64,000 bases of DNA, from assembly GCA_021613535.1 (NCBI GenBank), contig CP075492.1, positions 868,001 to 932,000 on the forward strand, given 5' to 3'. The position numbers and the translations under genes were made by a program. A model generated the notes under the pieces. The model saw only the letters and a program-made list of their open reading frames with translations, did no database searches and had not been told where the DNA came from. Of the stretch, positions 1-10,911 are shown one piece after another. Source of the stretch: Adineta vaga. Lineage: Eukaryota > Rotifera. How positions within the stretch are numbered: the first letter of the stretch is position 1; every line of letters begins with the position of its first letter.

Positions 1-593
1 CATCAGAACCACTTTCTTCAAGAAGAATTTTGAGTTCGTCCGGATACGGTAACAGTGAAGGAAGTTCAACGGATCCAAAATGGCAACACTGTCTATATTC
101 ATTTTTTTCTTCCCGATGTCTCATTTCCGAAGAATAAAACACCACAATGTCGACATGGATTATCCATTTTTCCAAAATGACTCTTGAGAATGAGTTCACT
201 CGTAGTTGCATGACCTTCCAAAGAAACTTTATATTGTCAATGTTTCCGTTGACGTTGCTTATCTTTTGCTCGTCGAACCTCCTTTTCCTCCTGAGTCTCT
301 TGCTGTCGACGTGACTGATGTCTTTGAGCATCAGTACGTAGTCTTTTCAATCGGATTTCAACGGCTTCAGTAGCGCGACGTTCTCGTAGCCGTTTCGATC
401 TTCGAAATAATTGGCTTCGTCGTGATTTCTTTGTTTGACTATCGGAGGAATTTTGTTCAGCGTTCTCGTTAGAAACTGCAACAATTGCTACTGAATTAAC
501 ACCGTTGGCTGTATTTGTTAGATTTACAGACATTTCCACGCCGTAGTAACCTAACAGACGATGGTTTAGATCCCGACGTTCCCGAATAATCAA
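1..593 (-). pseudogene. Helitron-like helicase, N-terminal remnant
   Basis: The minus strand encodes a basic, Arg/Gln-rich segment (237-593), as is usual near the N-terminus of Helitron Rep/helicase proteins. An in-frame TGA at 237-239 ends that ORF. The same frame then continues with a CRHCGVLFF zinc-ligand motif near 140-165. After a one-base shift at about 130 comes RQCCHFGSVELPSLLPYP, again typical of the region before the Helitron Rep domain. The rest, including the HUH nuclease and the helicase, would lie beyond the left edge. The stop and the frameshift show that this copy is dead at its front end. Recognition is from motif memory, not from a search. Confidence 0.72.
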
Positions 594-3485
594 AACTTGT
601 TTTGCTTTTTTTGCAGATTTTTTCGAAATATGCGAATACTTCTTAAAGTTTAGATCTCCACACAGTCGTCCGAGCGTCGGTGTACCCCTTTTTCAATGTT
701 CCTTCGTAGAACTTCTGGCAAAAAAACCAACTATCTTCTAGAAAGTAACTGAAGAAGTGAAGCTTTTTTGCAGTCAGCACCTATATTTATACTTTTTCAG
801 TGCCTATTTCTGATGGAGAAGTATTTCAATTTAAAAATTTATCTGCGACCCACAGGTTATGCTGTCTTTTCGTGTCTCTTTATAATACAATCGGCTTTGT
901 TTTCTATACATGAAATCCATCTTAAAGCTGTAGGTATTCTTTTTCACTTGAGTAAATTGACATTCATACAATAAATATTATGTTATTGTGAGTCTAGATG
1001 AGGTTAGGAACTATGATTAAATCATATCTACACTGATGAGAGAATCTTTCCAACGGCCAAATCACTTTTTATGTGAAACCTACTGTTTTCTGTGTTACCG
1101 AATTTGCTGATTCTGAATATGCCGATGAGAAGTGCCCTTAGGCTTTTATACTTTGATTTTCCAGAAAAACCAGACTCACAGAGTATCAATTTAAAGTTAA
1201 TTTTTTGTTTTTGACAAGCGTATATTATAGAGTAGATCAAATTGTCTATGAATCAATATTAATTTTCAATGAAAATTATTCAGTTAAATTCATATACTTA
1301 CTACATATGGTTAGTATATTACTGTCAAAATAGGAAATTTTGAAGCTGTTTATTCAGCTCTATATTTGTAAAACACAAAAATCAATTTATTTATGGACAA
1401 CTCAACCTGTTCTATAATATGCACTTATCAAAAACTAAAATTTGATCTTGAGGGTGAAGATGAAGGTATAGATATTGTTCTAAACTCATCCACATAGCCA
1501 CCCACGCCCTCATCCTCACCCTCAGCTGTATCCAACATTCATTACTTTGTATATATTCATCTTCACGTAATTTCAGTTATTTGTTTTCTCTTTACTTTCT
1601 GATCAGTTAATTGAATACAGATACAACAAAGGTCGACAACTCAAATAAACTTCATGAAAACTTTTTTTTATAGAAATCAGTTTTCATATATAGTCTCAAC
1701 ATGAATGCGGCAAAAGGAAAAAAAATAATATCTTAATGAAGTAATATTTGATCAAAATATAAAACAAAATTCTTGATTCAGAGTATTATGACATCATGAA
1801 CATCTACAGAAATCATGAAGAGACAAGAAAAATCATCAATCTCTGATAGTCATAGCTTCAGCCATTCACAATATTTATAACAACTAACTTGAATAGTCTT
1901 TTACTTCTTCACATATTTCTTGCAATTAAATGAATTAGTTTTATGATGTATTTTCTTCTAACATCTTTCCAACTGTCTTCCTATAGTTGAATATTTAATC
2001 ATATGAATAGAAGAGTGTCTTGACGTTGATTAATAACAATATTTTGTAATGAAGAAAAAACTTTTCTTCTAAATTACATTTCCGAGAAATAAAAATCTTT
2101 TATTAGAAGAATCTGTTCTGATTTAGGAACTTGAATGAGTGTCTACAACCACTGCCATTTCTTTTGTTAACAAATCACAATTATATCTAAAAAGAATAAT
2201 AATAAGATTAAATGTATTCTTTCCGTAAAATACTTAGTAAAAATTTCATAATATTCATATACTTATATAGTTAATTAACTTAGTTAATATTATAAGAAGA
2301 AAAACAGAAATGAAAAGATATATATTTCGCTTATTCTTTTTCTTCTCAAACATTTTTAGAATACTGTTAACTTTGTTAAATAAGAACTCAACGAGAAAAA
2401 GTTATTCGAAAATATTCTGATTTGTTTCCACGCAAACAAAAATTTATTCGCAAAAGTATGTTCATGCGTTCAAACCATTCCTCAGTTATAATAATAATAA
2501 TCGTAATGACAACCGTTTTTTTATGATATTGTATTTTTTAATATTTTTAGTATGCCAGAAACTGCAACAAAAAGAGAAATTCTCTCTCACTCTTTCATAG
2601 ATTAAAACGGTACTTTTTTTCCAACTTAAAACAATATGTCCTTATACTGCATCATTCTTCTTTATTTTCTCTAGTTTTAGTAAAAATATGTTTCAGTGAA
2701 TTCATCAAATATACAAAAAAATTGATAATTCGAAGTTGCATTCAATTCACAATTATCTTTTCTCAATTTGACATCATGTCTATTGTTTACTCAAACTTGT
2801 CATTATCAATTCTAAGCAAATTATATGAAGTAAAAAGATGACAGATGACAATGAGACATAAGTTTCTAGGAATATCTGCATAAAGTATATAGAACTTCAA
2901 TAAGTAAATTCGAATTTAGTAATCGATGAAACAATCATTTTCATAACTGAGCCGTCGAGAAAGAAATTGAAAGAAAATGAATAATTATCGTAGTTCTTGT
3001 TTTACAATCGCACAAATATCAATAGTGCGATTCAAAATAATGTTGACAACATAGAGTTGACGAAAACGATGATAATAATCAATTTAACAAAATACTGATT
3101 ACTAAAGAATTATCATTATCTAGCATAGTTGTGCTTGTGCATCTGACAAACAAAATACTCATCTTATAATAAGAGATACTATTTTGTATTTATCTATATG
3201 GATGAGTATTTCTTTGTATTCAACTTAATCTTCTAAATGTGCACTAGTTTTCTATTGTTTCACTCTCCTTTTGTGTAGTCAATCGGCAATAACAAGATGT
3301 GCGACTTCACCGACATTGTTCATCATTCGCGGAAAAAGAATTTATCTTCACAGTTCGATTGTGTCAGAATATTTAAAAGCTAGTAGAATACTTTTCACAA
3401 AACACATTGCTATTTGTTAACGAAAAACATCAGAAAAAGCATGACGACAATTTTTTCAATTCATTGACGAAGCGAATAAAAGACT
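594..3485. other. AT-rich non-coding stretch
   Basis: No convincing coding region on either strand; the short ORFs here show no domain, no composition change and no splice logic. It holds one telomere-like hairpin at 1449-1524, listed separately. The rest is AT-rich unique-looking sequence. Confidence 0.5.
1449..1524. repeat. Telomere-like G/C-arm hairpin 1
   Basis: The left arm TGAGGGTGAAGATGAAGG (1449-1466) is answered about 40 nt later by a right arm (1507-1524) whose reverse complement is TGAGGGTGAGGATGAGGG. It belongs to the dispersed hairpin family described in the findings. Confidence 0.7.
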
Positions 3486-3490
3486 ATATC

Positions 3491-3566
3491 AAGAGAAAGA
3501 GAGAGAGAGAAAGAAAGAAAGAAAGAAAGAAAAAAGGAGAGACAAAGAAAAAAAGAGAAAGAAAAG
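3491..3566. repeat. GA/GAAA microsatellite
   Basis: A purine tract of GA and GAAA units lies just upstream of the PAN-domain gene. Simple repeat; it may lie in the 5' leader. Confidence 0.85.
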
Positions 3567-3653
3567 TACTTTCATCACTAGAAGATGCTTTTATTTTCAT
3601 TTTCAACAGTATACTATTCATCTGATCAAACAAGTGGAAGTCTGACTACAAAT

Positions 3654-4932
3654 ATGATTTGGATAAGAATATTTGTATTATTTTCGATGGTTATTTTTGA
3701 CCAAGCAGTTGCACAAAATGTAAGGTCATGTATGATGTCCACTATGGATGGATGGCAATTTCAATGTGCTACAACAACTTGTTTACCCTATGTTACTATT
3801 GTTGCATTCGATATTCTTCAGTGTCAAAGTACTTGTTTAGGACAAACTCAATGCGAAGCTGCTAGTTTTCATCAATCAACTTCTAGCTGTCAATTGTTTG
3901 ATCACATCGTCACTCAAAACAATAATATGGAAGCAATGGTGGGCACTGTTACTATGACAGTCATATCTGGAACACGAACACCATCTGGTAAGTATCAATT
4001 CAATATATCATGAGATTTGTGAGGTAGCGTCTTGTGCTATACTCTTGTTACAGCGACTTCCTCAGGTGGTGGAATTGAGTCAAACTTGTTGTCTTAATAT
4101 ACTACTAGTGATTCCCACATAAAATATGATTGATGTCGCTTTATTATTCTTCAAAAGACAGTGACTAGAGTGGAGAATAGTCACTCAACTGTATCATTGT
4201 TTTTCAATAGAATCTTTATGTGAGCAGGGATATCTTACTCTGAAAGTCATTCGAATAGATAAACGATCGAACTGTTCGACTTTTCGTCAGAGTGCATTCT
4301 TTTCGAGATTCTAAACAATGTACACAGAAATTATTTACATTCACACTTCAGGTAAAATTAGCAGACAAGAAATAGGAACAGTTCAACAAACATTTTTGAT
4401 ACTATCAACATTTGTTAAGAGTTGGAAATATCTCTGGTTGATAGAGTAAACAAGTTCTATACATAACTCTTCATTTGATTTATTTTTGTTTTTCACAAAA
4501 CAGAAACAACCACAACTGAATCATCAACAACCTCAGCCTCAATATTAACAATCTCATCATCATTGTCATCAACAACAGTATTAGCAGCCTCATCATCGTC
4601 AACACCAGGCTCATCATCATCAACAACATTAACATCATCATCATTATCATCAACGTCATCATCCACATCATCATCATCAACAACATCAACATCAACATCA
4701 TCATCAACCTCAACATCAACATCAACATCATCATCAACATCATCATCATCATCAACAACGTCAACATCAACATCAACATCAACATCAACGTCAACAACAT
4801 TATCATCAACGTCATCATCCACATCATCATCATCAACAACATCAACATCAACATCATCATCAACCTCAACATCAACATCAACATCATCATCAACCTCATC
4901 ATCATCATCAACAACATCAACGTCATCATCCA

Positions 4933-4964
<32 letters not shown>

Positions 4965-5004
4965 ACATCAACATCATCATCAACATCAGCAACACTTACT
5001 ACCG
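3654..5004 (+). CDS. Secreted PAN/Apple-like protein with mucin-like tail (partial 3' end)
   Basis: I choose the ATG at 3654 because it opens a good signal peptide (MIWIRIFVLFSMVIF, ending near AVAQ). Exon 1 (3654-3987) carries a Cys-rich domain spaced like PAN/Apple (CLPYV, QCQSTC, QCEAASF, SSCQLF). It ends at a GTAAGT donor in phase 1. An acceptor at 4501-4503 joins exon 2 (4504-5004) in frame. Exon 2 is almost wholly Ser/Thr, encoded by a TCA/ACA triplet array, and would form an O-glycosylated stalk. Exon 2 ends at GTATGT, again phase 1, so at least one more exon follows. A TTTTAG at about 5454 would give a three-codon tail, but I cannot confirm it. Likely role: secreted or surface adhesion/lectin-like protein. 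Partner unknown. Confidence 0.62.
4503..4995. repeat. TCA/ACA trinucleotide array
   Basis: Nearly 500 bp of TCA and ACA triplets form exon 2 of the PAN-domain gene and encode Ser/Thr. On the minus strand the same repeat gives spurious poly-Asp and poly-Met ORFs. A length-variable coding array is expected. Confidence 0.9.
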
Positions 5005-5487
5005 GTATGTAGCTGACTAAATCGAGAATTGTTTGCTACACATGGTAATGAATATTATTATATTAGTTTCAAAATAATTTCTGCACAAAATAGTTACTTA
5101 TCGGCTAAGGTAAAAAACTAGTCTCAAGTTTTCACAATGACTGCGAAGTTTTAGATGAAATTTGTAGAAAATTTACAAGATTAGTGAAACAAGAATCCGA
5201 TCACACTCACAACTTTCTTTGAGGTTTTTTACAAGAGAAACATTTGAACTTGATTATTTGTCACTTCGAACTCACCACATCAAATAGATCATATGCAGAC
5301 ATTAGAAATCCCAAAAACAATAGCCGCTAATCAATAGCTCTTTTCAATACAGTTACAAATATTCCCCTAAAATATTTACACTACACTAACACATGCATCC
5401 GAAAATTAAGTGATTGTATTTGAAAAGTGAATTTTATCCAGTAATATTTTTAGTCATCATCTAAATGTAATCTGAGTTATGAGGACT
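5005..5487. other. Probable intron / 3' region of PAN gene
   Basis: No ORF of note. It probably holds the intron after exon 2 and possibly a short final exon after the TTTTAG near 5454. Confidence 0.4.
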
Positions 5488-5992
5488 TGTGAGGTTCTCG
5501 TTATGGGGAATAGAAAACATAGGCTCCGACCTCCAATATAATCGTAGGCTGGCAGGTATCTCGAGGATATGGACAGGCCAGTATCGAGAAATCTCAGTAG
5601 TATAAATCAAGCCTACCGTATCCTAGTAAATAATGGAAAGAGATAAATGAAGATGAACGTGTTTATTTCGGGGTGAAAAGACAAGGACAAAATCAGATGA
5701 AGATGAGACGAGAGACACTGACTGGAAAATACAAAACCATCACTATATGTATATCAAAGACATAGAGAAATACAATAACAAAGTGGAAATAATAACACGG
5801 TATAACAGAGAGAAATATGAGAAAGATATAATAGAAGATCGTCGTGAGAGCACTATGATCATGAGAAAATACACATTTCACAGGAAGGAAAGAAAGTATG
5901 TACGTAGTGAAGAAGAAAGAAGGAAAGAAAGAAAACACACGTATCTATGTGTACACGATAGCGTCATAAAGTAACAACCGTTGACGCTAACA
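5488..5992. mobile_element. Solo LTR with 5-bp target duplication
   Basis: This 505-bp block starts TGTGAGG and ends GCTAACA, giving the TGT...ACA ends expected of an LTR. The 5 bp before it (GGACT, 5483-5487) are repeated exactly after it (GGACT, 5993-5997). It holds a TATAAAT-like box near 5600. Base composition is richer in G and C in the first 150 bp than in the flanks. No gag-pol coding lies nearby, so this looks like a solo LTR left by recombination. Its parent family is unknown. The purine-rich ORF inside it is not a gene. Confidence 0.72.
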
Positions 5993-7968
5993 GGACTAAA
6001 GTTATATTGAAACCAGTTCTCATTATAGATGTCTCAGATTGAATTTCGTTCCAGATCTGAAAAAAGTGTTGGTGAGACTATTTTGTTTCTGGTTATATCT
6101 CCTTCTTTTATACAAATGTAGTTATATAAAAAGTCATTGAGTTCTAAGTGCCATTTCTTCGCAGATACATGAACACACTCATATTCGAATTTTTGACATT
6201 AATCATAAATAGAAGTGACGTAGGTAAAATTCGTACCAAAATAAATTTTAGACCATCGATCGTTAATTACTTCTAGAATGACCATATGTCTTCATTTTGC
6301 TCTATCTTTTCAACAGCAGGACGATCTTATTTGAAGAAGTGTTTCTTTTACGAGATATTGATTTGAGAAGAAAATATTATAGTCAATCGATGATTTAATT
6401 CCATTAAGTTATTTTTTGTTTAAAAATTCGATATCGTAGGCCTTGACAATATTATGATTACCAATAATAGTATCTCTCGACAAAATTCACGTCCATGAAA
6501 CATGTACAGTTATAGGAAAAAAAGACTCATGGCAACTTATTTTTGGTAGATTTGTGTATGTTCATAAGGTTTATCGAAAGAAGAGGATTCAAATACAAAA
6601 ATAATTAATCACTTCTAAATGAGATCTTTTTTTTCGGTAAATATAAACATCATATAGTTTTCTCTAATGAAGTTATTATCACTGTCAATTCATTGCAGGT
6701 GATTTTTCTGACGTACAATTAAACTGTGTCTAGTACCAGCTATAGTGATGGAAAGCACGAGTTAGATTTTCGAAAAAAAGTGTCAAAGATTTCTCTTCTG
6801 TCTGTTTTGATATATTTTTGTATTATTTCTCTTTCTTTTCTCCTCATATTATATGAATATCACTTGTCTTTAAGTATTGCAAAGTATAAGTTAAATCGAG
6901 GGGGAAAAGGCAGACTTGAAGTGTCATAAACAAAACGAACCAACATCTAGTCGTTCCTCAGTCTCCTTCCAGTCGGCCACTTACGACTAGCTGCTGTTCC
7001 TTTTAGGCAAACTATACACGTAACGCTTGTTGAAATCGTGTTCTACAGTACTGATGAGCTTTTTATTTATAAAATTTTCAAAAGCTCAACTCAGATTAGT
7101 GTTTCTCGAACCTGACTATACTCTTTGGTCTTCGCTCACAAAAAAATTTCAATTTAATGACGGTCCTTTCTCTCCAAAAACATATTGTTTAAAATTAAAT
7201 TTAGAAAATTCAGACTAAATACACATTGTCGTCGCTCCAATCTTTCAACAGTAAAAAATTTGATACTATATCTAAGTCTTCAATTTCTTCTCTTACCGAG
7301 ATGTTAGTCATTCAGTTTAACAGTTCCATTGTCATTACTGATGGAAAAAAGTTTCTTAAAAATCGGTGATAATAGTGGTGCTTCTGAATGAAACTACGAT
7401 ATCCCATATATTTATATAGTCATTATAGATACTTCTTAAGCAATAGCATCAATAATATCAATCTTCGTTTTCGATACAAAATGATCCTTAGTACTTTTAT
7501 AGATCGTGGTCTACTAGGTTATAAACGCAAAGAATCAAATAAAAGCTGAATGCGCAACAATGAACCAGTCATTGCATTCTTTTAGCTCAAAAACTATCAG
7601 CGCATGTTTTCTTCAGCTACTTTGTCCCTGTAAAATGGCCTACGAGTCCATTGAAGATTTTAAACAGTTCTATATAGATGTTCGGAAGGTAACGTCTACC
7701 ATCGATATAATGCGCAAAGAACCAGCAAGTCTTGAAGAAATCCCTTTGATTCTCTGAAAATCACTGGTATTTTTCACTGCGCATCTTTTATTCAGAATAT
7801 CAATCAAAATAAATTCATTGCAAAATTTAGTCATCCATACATGAAAACTTTTCTCAATGAATCTAAGCTAAGAAGTAGTTGAGCGAGGCTCTAATGACAG
7901 AACTTTTTTGGCTGCATTCTATTTCCTGAAATGAGGCAGCATAATTACGAAAAATCCTGTTACTTAAC
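5993..7968. other. No clear gene
   Basis: Small ORFs (e.g. 7027-7218, 7560-7757) show no domain I recognise. The 7560-7757 ORF has amphipathic composition and could be an exon remnant, but nothing else supports it. Otherwise AT-rich. Confidence 0.4.
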
Positions 7969-9270
7969 ATGATTTCTAATCGACGGCCAACAAAGTCCTA
8001 TGACATATTGCTGTTTCTCACGAAAGTACAGAACGATGGAAGTAGCAGCTTGAGATTAATTACTAAACCCAATGAGTATAGCAATAACCATTCCGTGTAC
8101 AAATCTATTCGATGTAAGCAGCATTTAGATAAGTTTTTTCGAGTAATTTACGAGAAATTCACAATACCACAAATTCAAGAATGCTCGTACACTCATCACC
8201 TTTACACCGTTGTTCCTATTATTGTATATATCCTAGGATGCAATAGCATGTACTTGGGATCGCTCTCTTTTCCAACTGGCAGTAATCCAGTCTCAGTTGC
8301 GGTGATTGATGTTAACAATGATTCAAAACCTGATATAATTACGGCAGATTATTATGGAAACACAGTTACTGTCTTTCTTAATACAGGCAATGGCACATTT
8401 TCTTCTCCAACTAACTATACAACAGGCACTTATCCACAATCAGTTGCGGTCATTGATGTTAACAATGATACGAAACCTGATATAATTACGGCAAATAATA
8501 ATGGAAACACAGTTAGTGTTCTTCTCAATGCAGGCAATGGCACATTTTCTTCTCAAACTATTTATCGAACTGGCTCTAATCCACAATCAGTTGCGGTCAT
8601 TGATGTTAACAATGATGCGAAACCTGATATAGTTACGGCAAATAATAATGGAAACACAGTTAGTGTTCTTCTCAATGCAGGCAATGGCACATTTTCTTCT
8701 CCAACTAACTATACAACCGGCACTAATCCACAATCAGTTGCGGTCATTGATGTTAACAATGATTCAAAACCTGATATAATTACGGCAAATAATGGTTCAA
8801 ACACAGTTAGTGTTCTTCTCAATACAGGCAATGGCACATTTTCTTCTCCAACTAACTATACAACTGACACTAATCCACAATCAGTTGCGGTCATTGATGT
8901 TAACAATGATGCGAAACCTGATATAGTTACGGCAAATTATGGTTCAAACACAGTTAGTGTTCTTCTCAATACAGGCAATGGCACATTTTCTTCTCAAACT
9001 ACTTATACAACTGGCACTAGTCCACGATCAGTTGCGATCGGTGATGTTAACAATGACTCGAAACCTGATATAATTACGGCAAATTATGGTTCAAGCACCG
9101 TTAGTGTTCTTCCCAATACAGGCAATGGCACATTTTCTTCTCAAACTACCTATGCAACTGGCTCAGCTCCACGATCAGTTGCGATCGGTGATGTTAACAA
9201 TGACTTGAAACCTGATATAATTACGGCAAATTATGGTACAAGTGTTGTTGGGATTTTATTTCATTGTTAA
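7969..9270 (+). CDS. VCBS/FG-GAP repeat protein, seven repeats
   Basis: The 433-aa ORF holds seven near-identical 49-residue repeats (period 147 bp, about 8270-9250). Each carries a DVNND.KPDI calcium-loop motif, then TAN..GNTVSVLLN and GNGTFSSPT. This is the VCBS/FG-GAP (PF13517-type) blade of an integrin-like beta-propeller. Such proteins are common in bacteria and expanded in bdelloids, so bacterial ancestry is likely. The first 90 residues do not look like a secretion leader, although a hydrophobic stretch (VVPIIVYIL) precedes the first blade. The real start may be an upstream exon joined at the CCTAG near 8233, in which case the N-terminus given here is wrong. Seven blades suit one closed propeller. 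Probably extracellular and Ca-dependent; ligand unknown. Confidence 0.72.
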   Translation: MISNRRPTKSYDILLFLTKVQNDGSSSLRLITKPNEYSNNHSVYKSIRCKQHLDKFFRVIYEKFTIPQIQECSYTHHLYTVVPIIVYILGCNSMYLGSLSFPTGSNPVSVAVIDVNNDSKPDIITADYYGNTVTVFLNTGNGTFSSPTNYTTGTYPQSVAVIDVNNDTKPDIITANNNGNTVSVLLNAGNGTFSSQTIYRTGSNPQSVAVIDVNNDAKPDIVTANNNGNTVSVLLNAGNGTFSSPTNYTTGTNPQSVAVIDVNNDSKPDIITANNGSNTVSVLLNTGNGTFSSPTNYTTDTNPQSVAVIDVNNDAKPDIVTANYGSNTVSVLLNTGNGTFSSQTTYTTGTSPRSVAIGDVNNDSKPDIITANYGSSTVSVLPNTGNGTFSSQTTYATGSAPRSVAIGDVNNDLKPDIITANYGTSVVGILFHC

Positions 9271-9629
9271 ATCCTTTCGAGGAATTACGCATTTCTTCGT
9301 CAGTGAAACCTGCTCTATCTTTATTTAATAGACTCATATTGCGCATCATTTACTTTTTCGTATTCGTTCTTCAATTGCTTTTGAGCTATTCAGCTTATAA
9401 CTAAAACTCTCGTCTGAATAAAATAATGAAAAAAATGATGATATCAGTGCTTTTCACAGAAATAATAAGAATACGTAGTGTATCACATTTTGAAAGGTCT
9501 CTGTAATTCAAGTTGGTTTTGGCTTTGCATTAGATATAAAGAAAATGCAGTGGTTTCAGGTTAGTGTAATTGATGCTTGATGCTGGTAATAAGAATTCCA
9601 TACACAACCATTTTTCTAGGATGATAAGG
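9271..9629. other. Intergenic, nothing seen
   Basis: 3' flank of the VCBS gene; AT-rich, no features supported. Confidence 0.4.
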
Positions 9630-10242
9630 ATAGTAACGGGTGGAATAGAATAAAATGTGCCTTTGTATTTTGTCTATTCCTACTCTTTACTTGATCACGA
9701 AAAGAAAATTCTTTAAGTAAAAGATTGCTCGTGAAACTCTCTATAGGAGTGGATATTTATATCGTCCTCAATTGTCTCGGACATAATGCATTATCTGATA
9801 TAAAATGCCTTACAAAACGCGCAGTTTTCAAAATCCGTACTTTCCTTCATTGCTTTGGGACATGCTTCAATTATTCCATCACTGTTATATTAGTGCAAAT
9901 GTACTCTGTTCCAGGAAAATCTTCGAATTTTGTAACAAGCTCGTAGAAATCAACGCAGAGAACAAGTGCATATCGACATTTATAGCGATTGAATGTTTGG
10001 AACATGTCTCAAAGCAATGAAGGGAAGTATGCATTTTGAAAGTTGCGCGTTTTGCTGCGCATTTCATATCAAACATAGTATTATATCCGAGAGAACTGAA
10101 GACGATATAAATATCCACTTTTGTAGAGAGTGTCACAAGCAATCTTTTACTTAAAAACGTTTCTTCTTGTGATGAAGTAAAGAGCAGGAATAGACAAAAT
10201 ACAAAAGTACATTTTTATTCTGGTCCACCCGTTATTACTTCT
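9630..10242. mobile_element. Foldback / MITE-like element, ~610 bp
   Basis: Two arms of about 240 bp are inverted copies of each other. The left arm opens AGTAACGGGTGG (9632). The right arm ends CCACCCGTTATTACT (10239). Homology continues inward through shared words such as TATTTATATCGTC on the left and GACGATATAAATA on the right. ORFs read from either end give similar peptides only because the arms are the same sequence. No transposase. Possibly a foldback or a non-autonomous element. Confidence 0.78.
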
Positions 10243-10573
10243 AAAGCTTTTAGTAGCAGATGCTCAAAACTAATTATTTCAATAGAAATATTTACGAGAA
10301 CATGTATTTTTCATTCAAATTTTCTTTTCAATAAAATAATCGAATTAGCCCCAGAAACATGGACGATAAACATAAAGGAAAAGAAAGACGATAAAAAGCG
10401 AACGAATTCTACTAAATTTAGCTGTTTCATCCAATCAACACAAAGTAGAAAAAATATCAAATTATATATCCTATAAAATCTTTGAATCTTTATAGATCAT
10501 CATGAATGTTCAAAGCTCGTAGGATTTATCAGGATCCGCTTTTCCACCCTTGATTTTTGTGATTTAGATATTA

Positions 10574-10801
10574 GTTGAGTGCAATCCTTCTCAATATCGA
10601 GTTCAAGTAAAATGTGGTGAAAAAGATTTTCCTTATGCCAATAATGTGCTTGTTCATGGGACTACGTTGAAACTTGATGGAATACAATGTATCACGAAAG
10701 AAATGATTTTAAGTGTCATTTCATACTATATAGATTTTTCTTTATATCATAGAGTTACTTCTATCGGGAATGCTTTTCGAGAATCAGATGAAATTGGTTA
10801 G
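10574..10801 (+). pseudogene. Coding remnant, unknown family
   Basis: After a possible TTAG acceptor there is an open stretch reading CNPSQYRVQVKCGEK, then NNVLVHGTTLKLDGIQC, ending at a TAG near 10801. Paired cysteines and a GTTL turn look like a beta-sandwich fragment (TIG-like), but this is a weak guess. There is no start codon. It may be the last exon of a gene whose front has been lost. Confidence 0.25.
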
Positions 10802-10911
10802 TCAGTTCTACATTTGATCAGAATCAACCGTTGTTATGAATAATTAGCAAATGATCCAGTCTGAACGAAAGGTACAAGACCCATAAAGCGATACTGAAAA
10901 TATATTATTAA

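Noticed and set aside
4480-4995. Minus-strand ORFs rich in Met/Leu or Asp/Val
   Set aside because: They are the complement of the TCA/ACA triplet array; the plus-strand Ser/Thr reading has matching splice sites in phase.
5693-5974. Coding ORFs on both strands
   Set aside because: Purine-rich low-complexity sequence inside the solo LTR.
8270-9250. 147-bp coding period as a nucleosome-positioning signal
   Set aside because: The period equals 49 codons of a VCBS blade, a common blade size; the match to nucleosome length is most likely coincidence.
9725-10142. Two opposed protein-coding genes with similar products
   Set aside because: The similarity is explained by the inverted arms of a foldback element.
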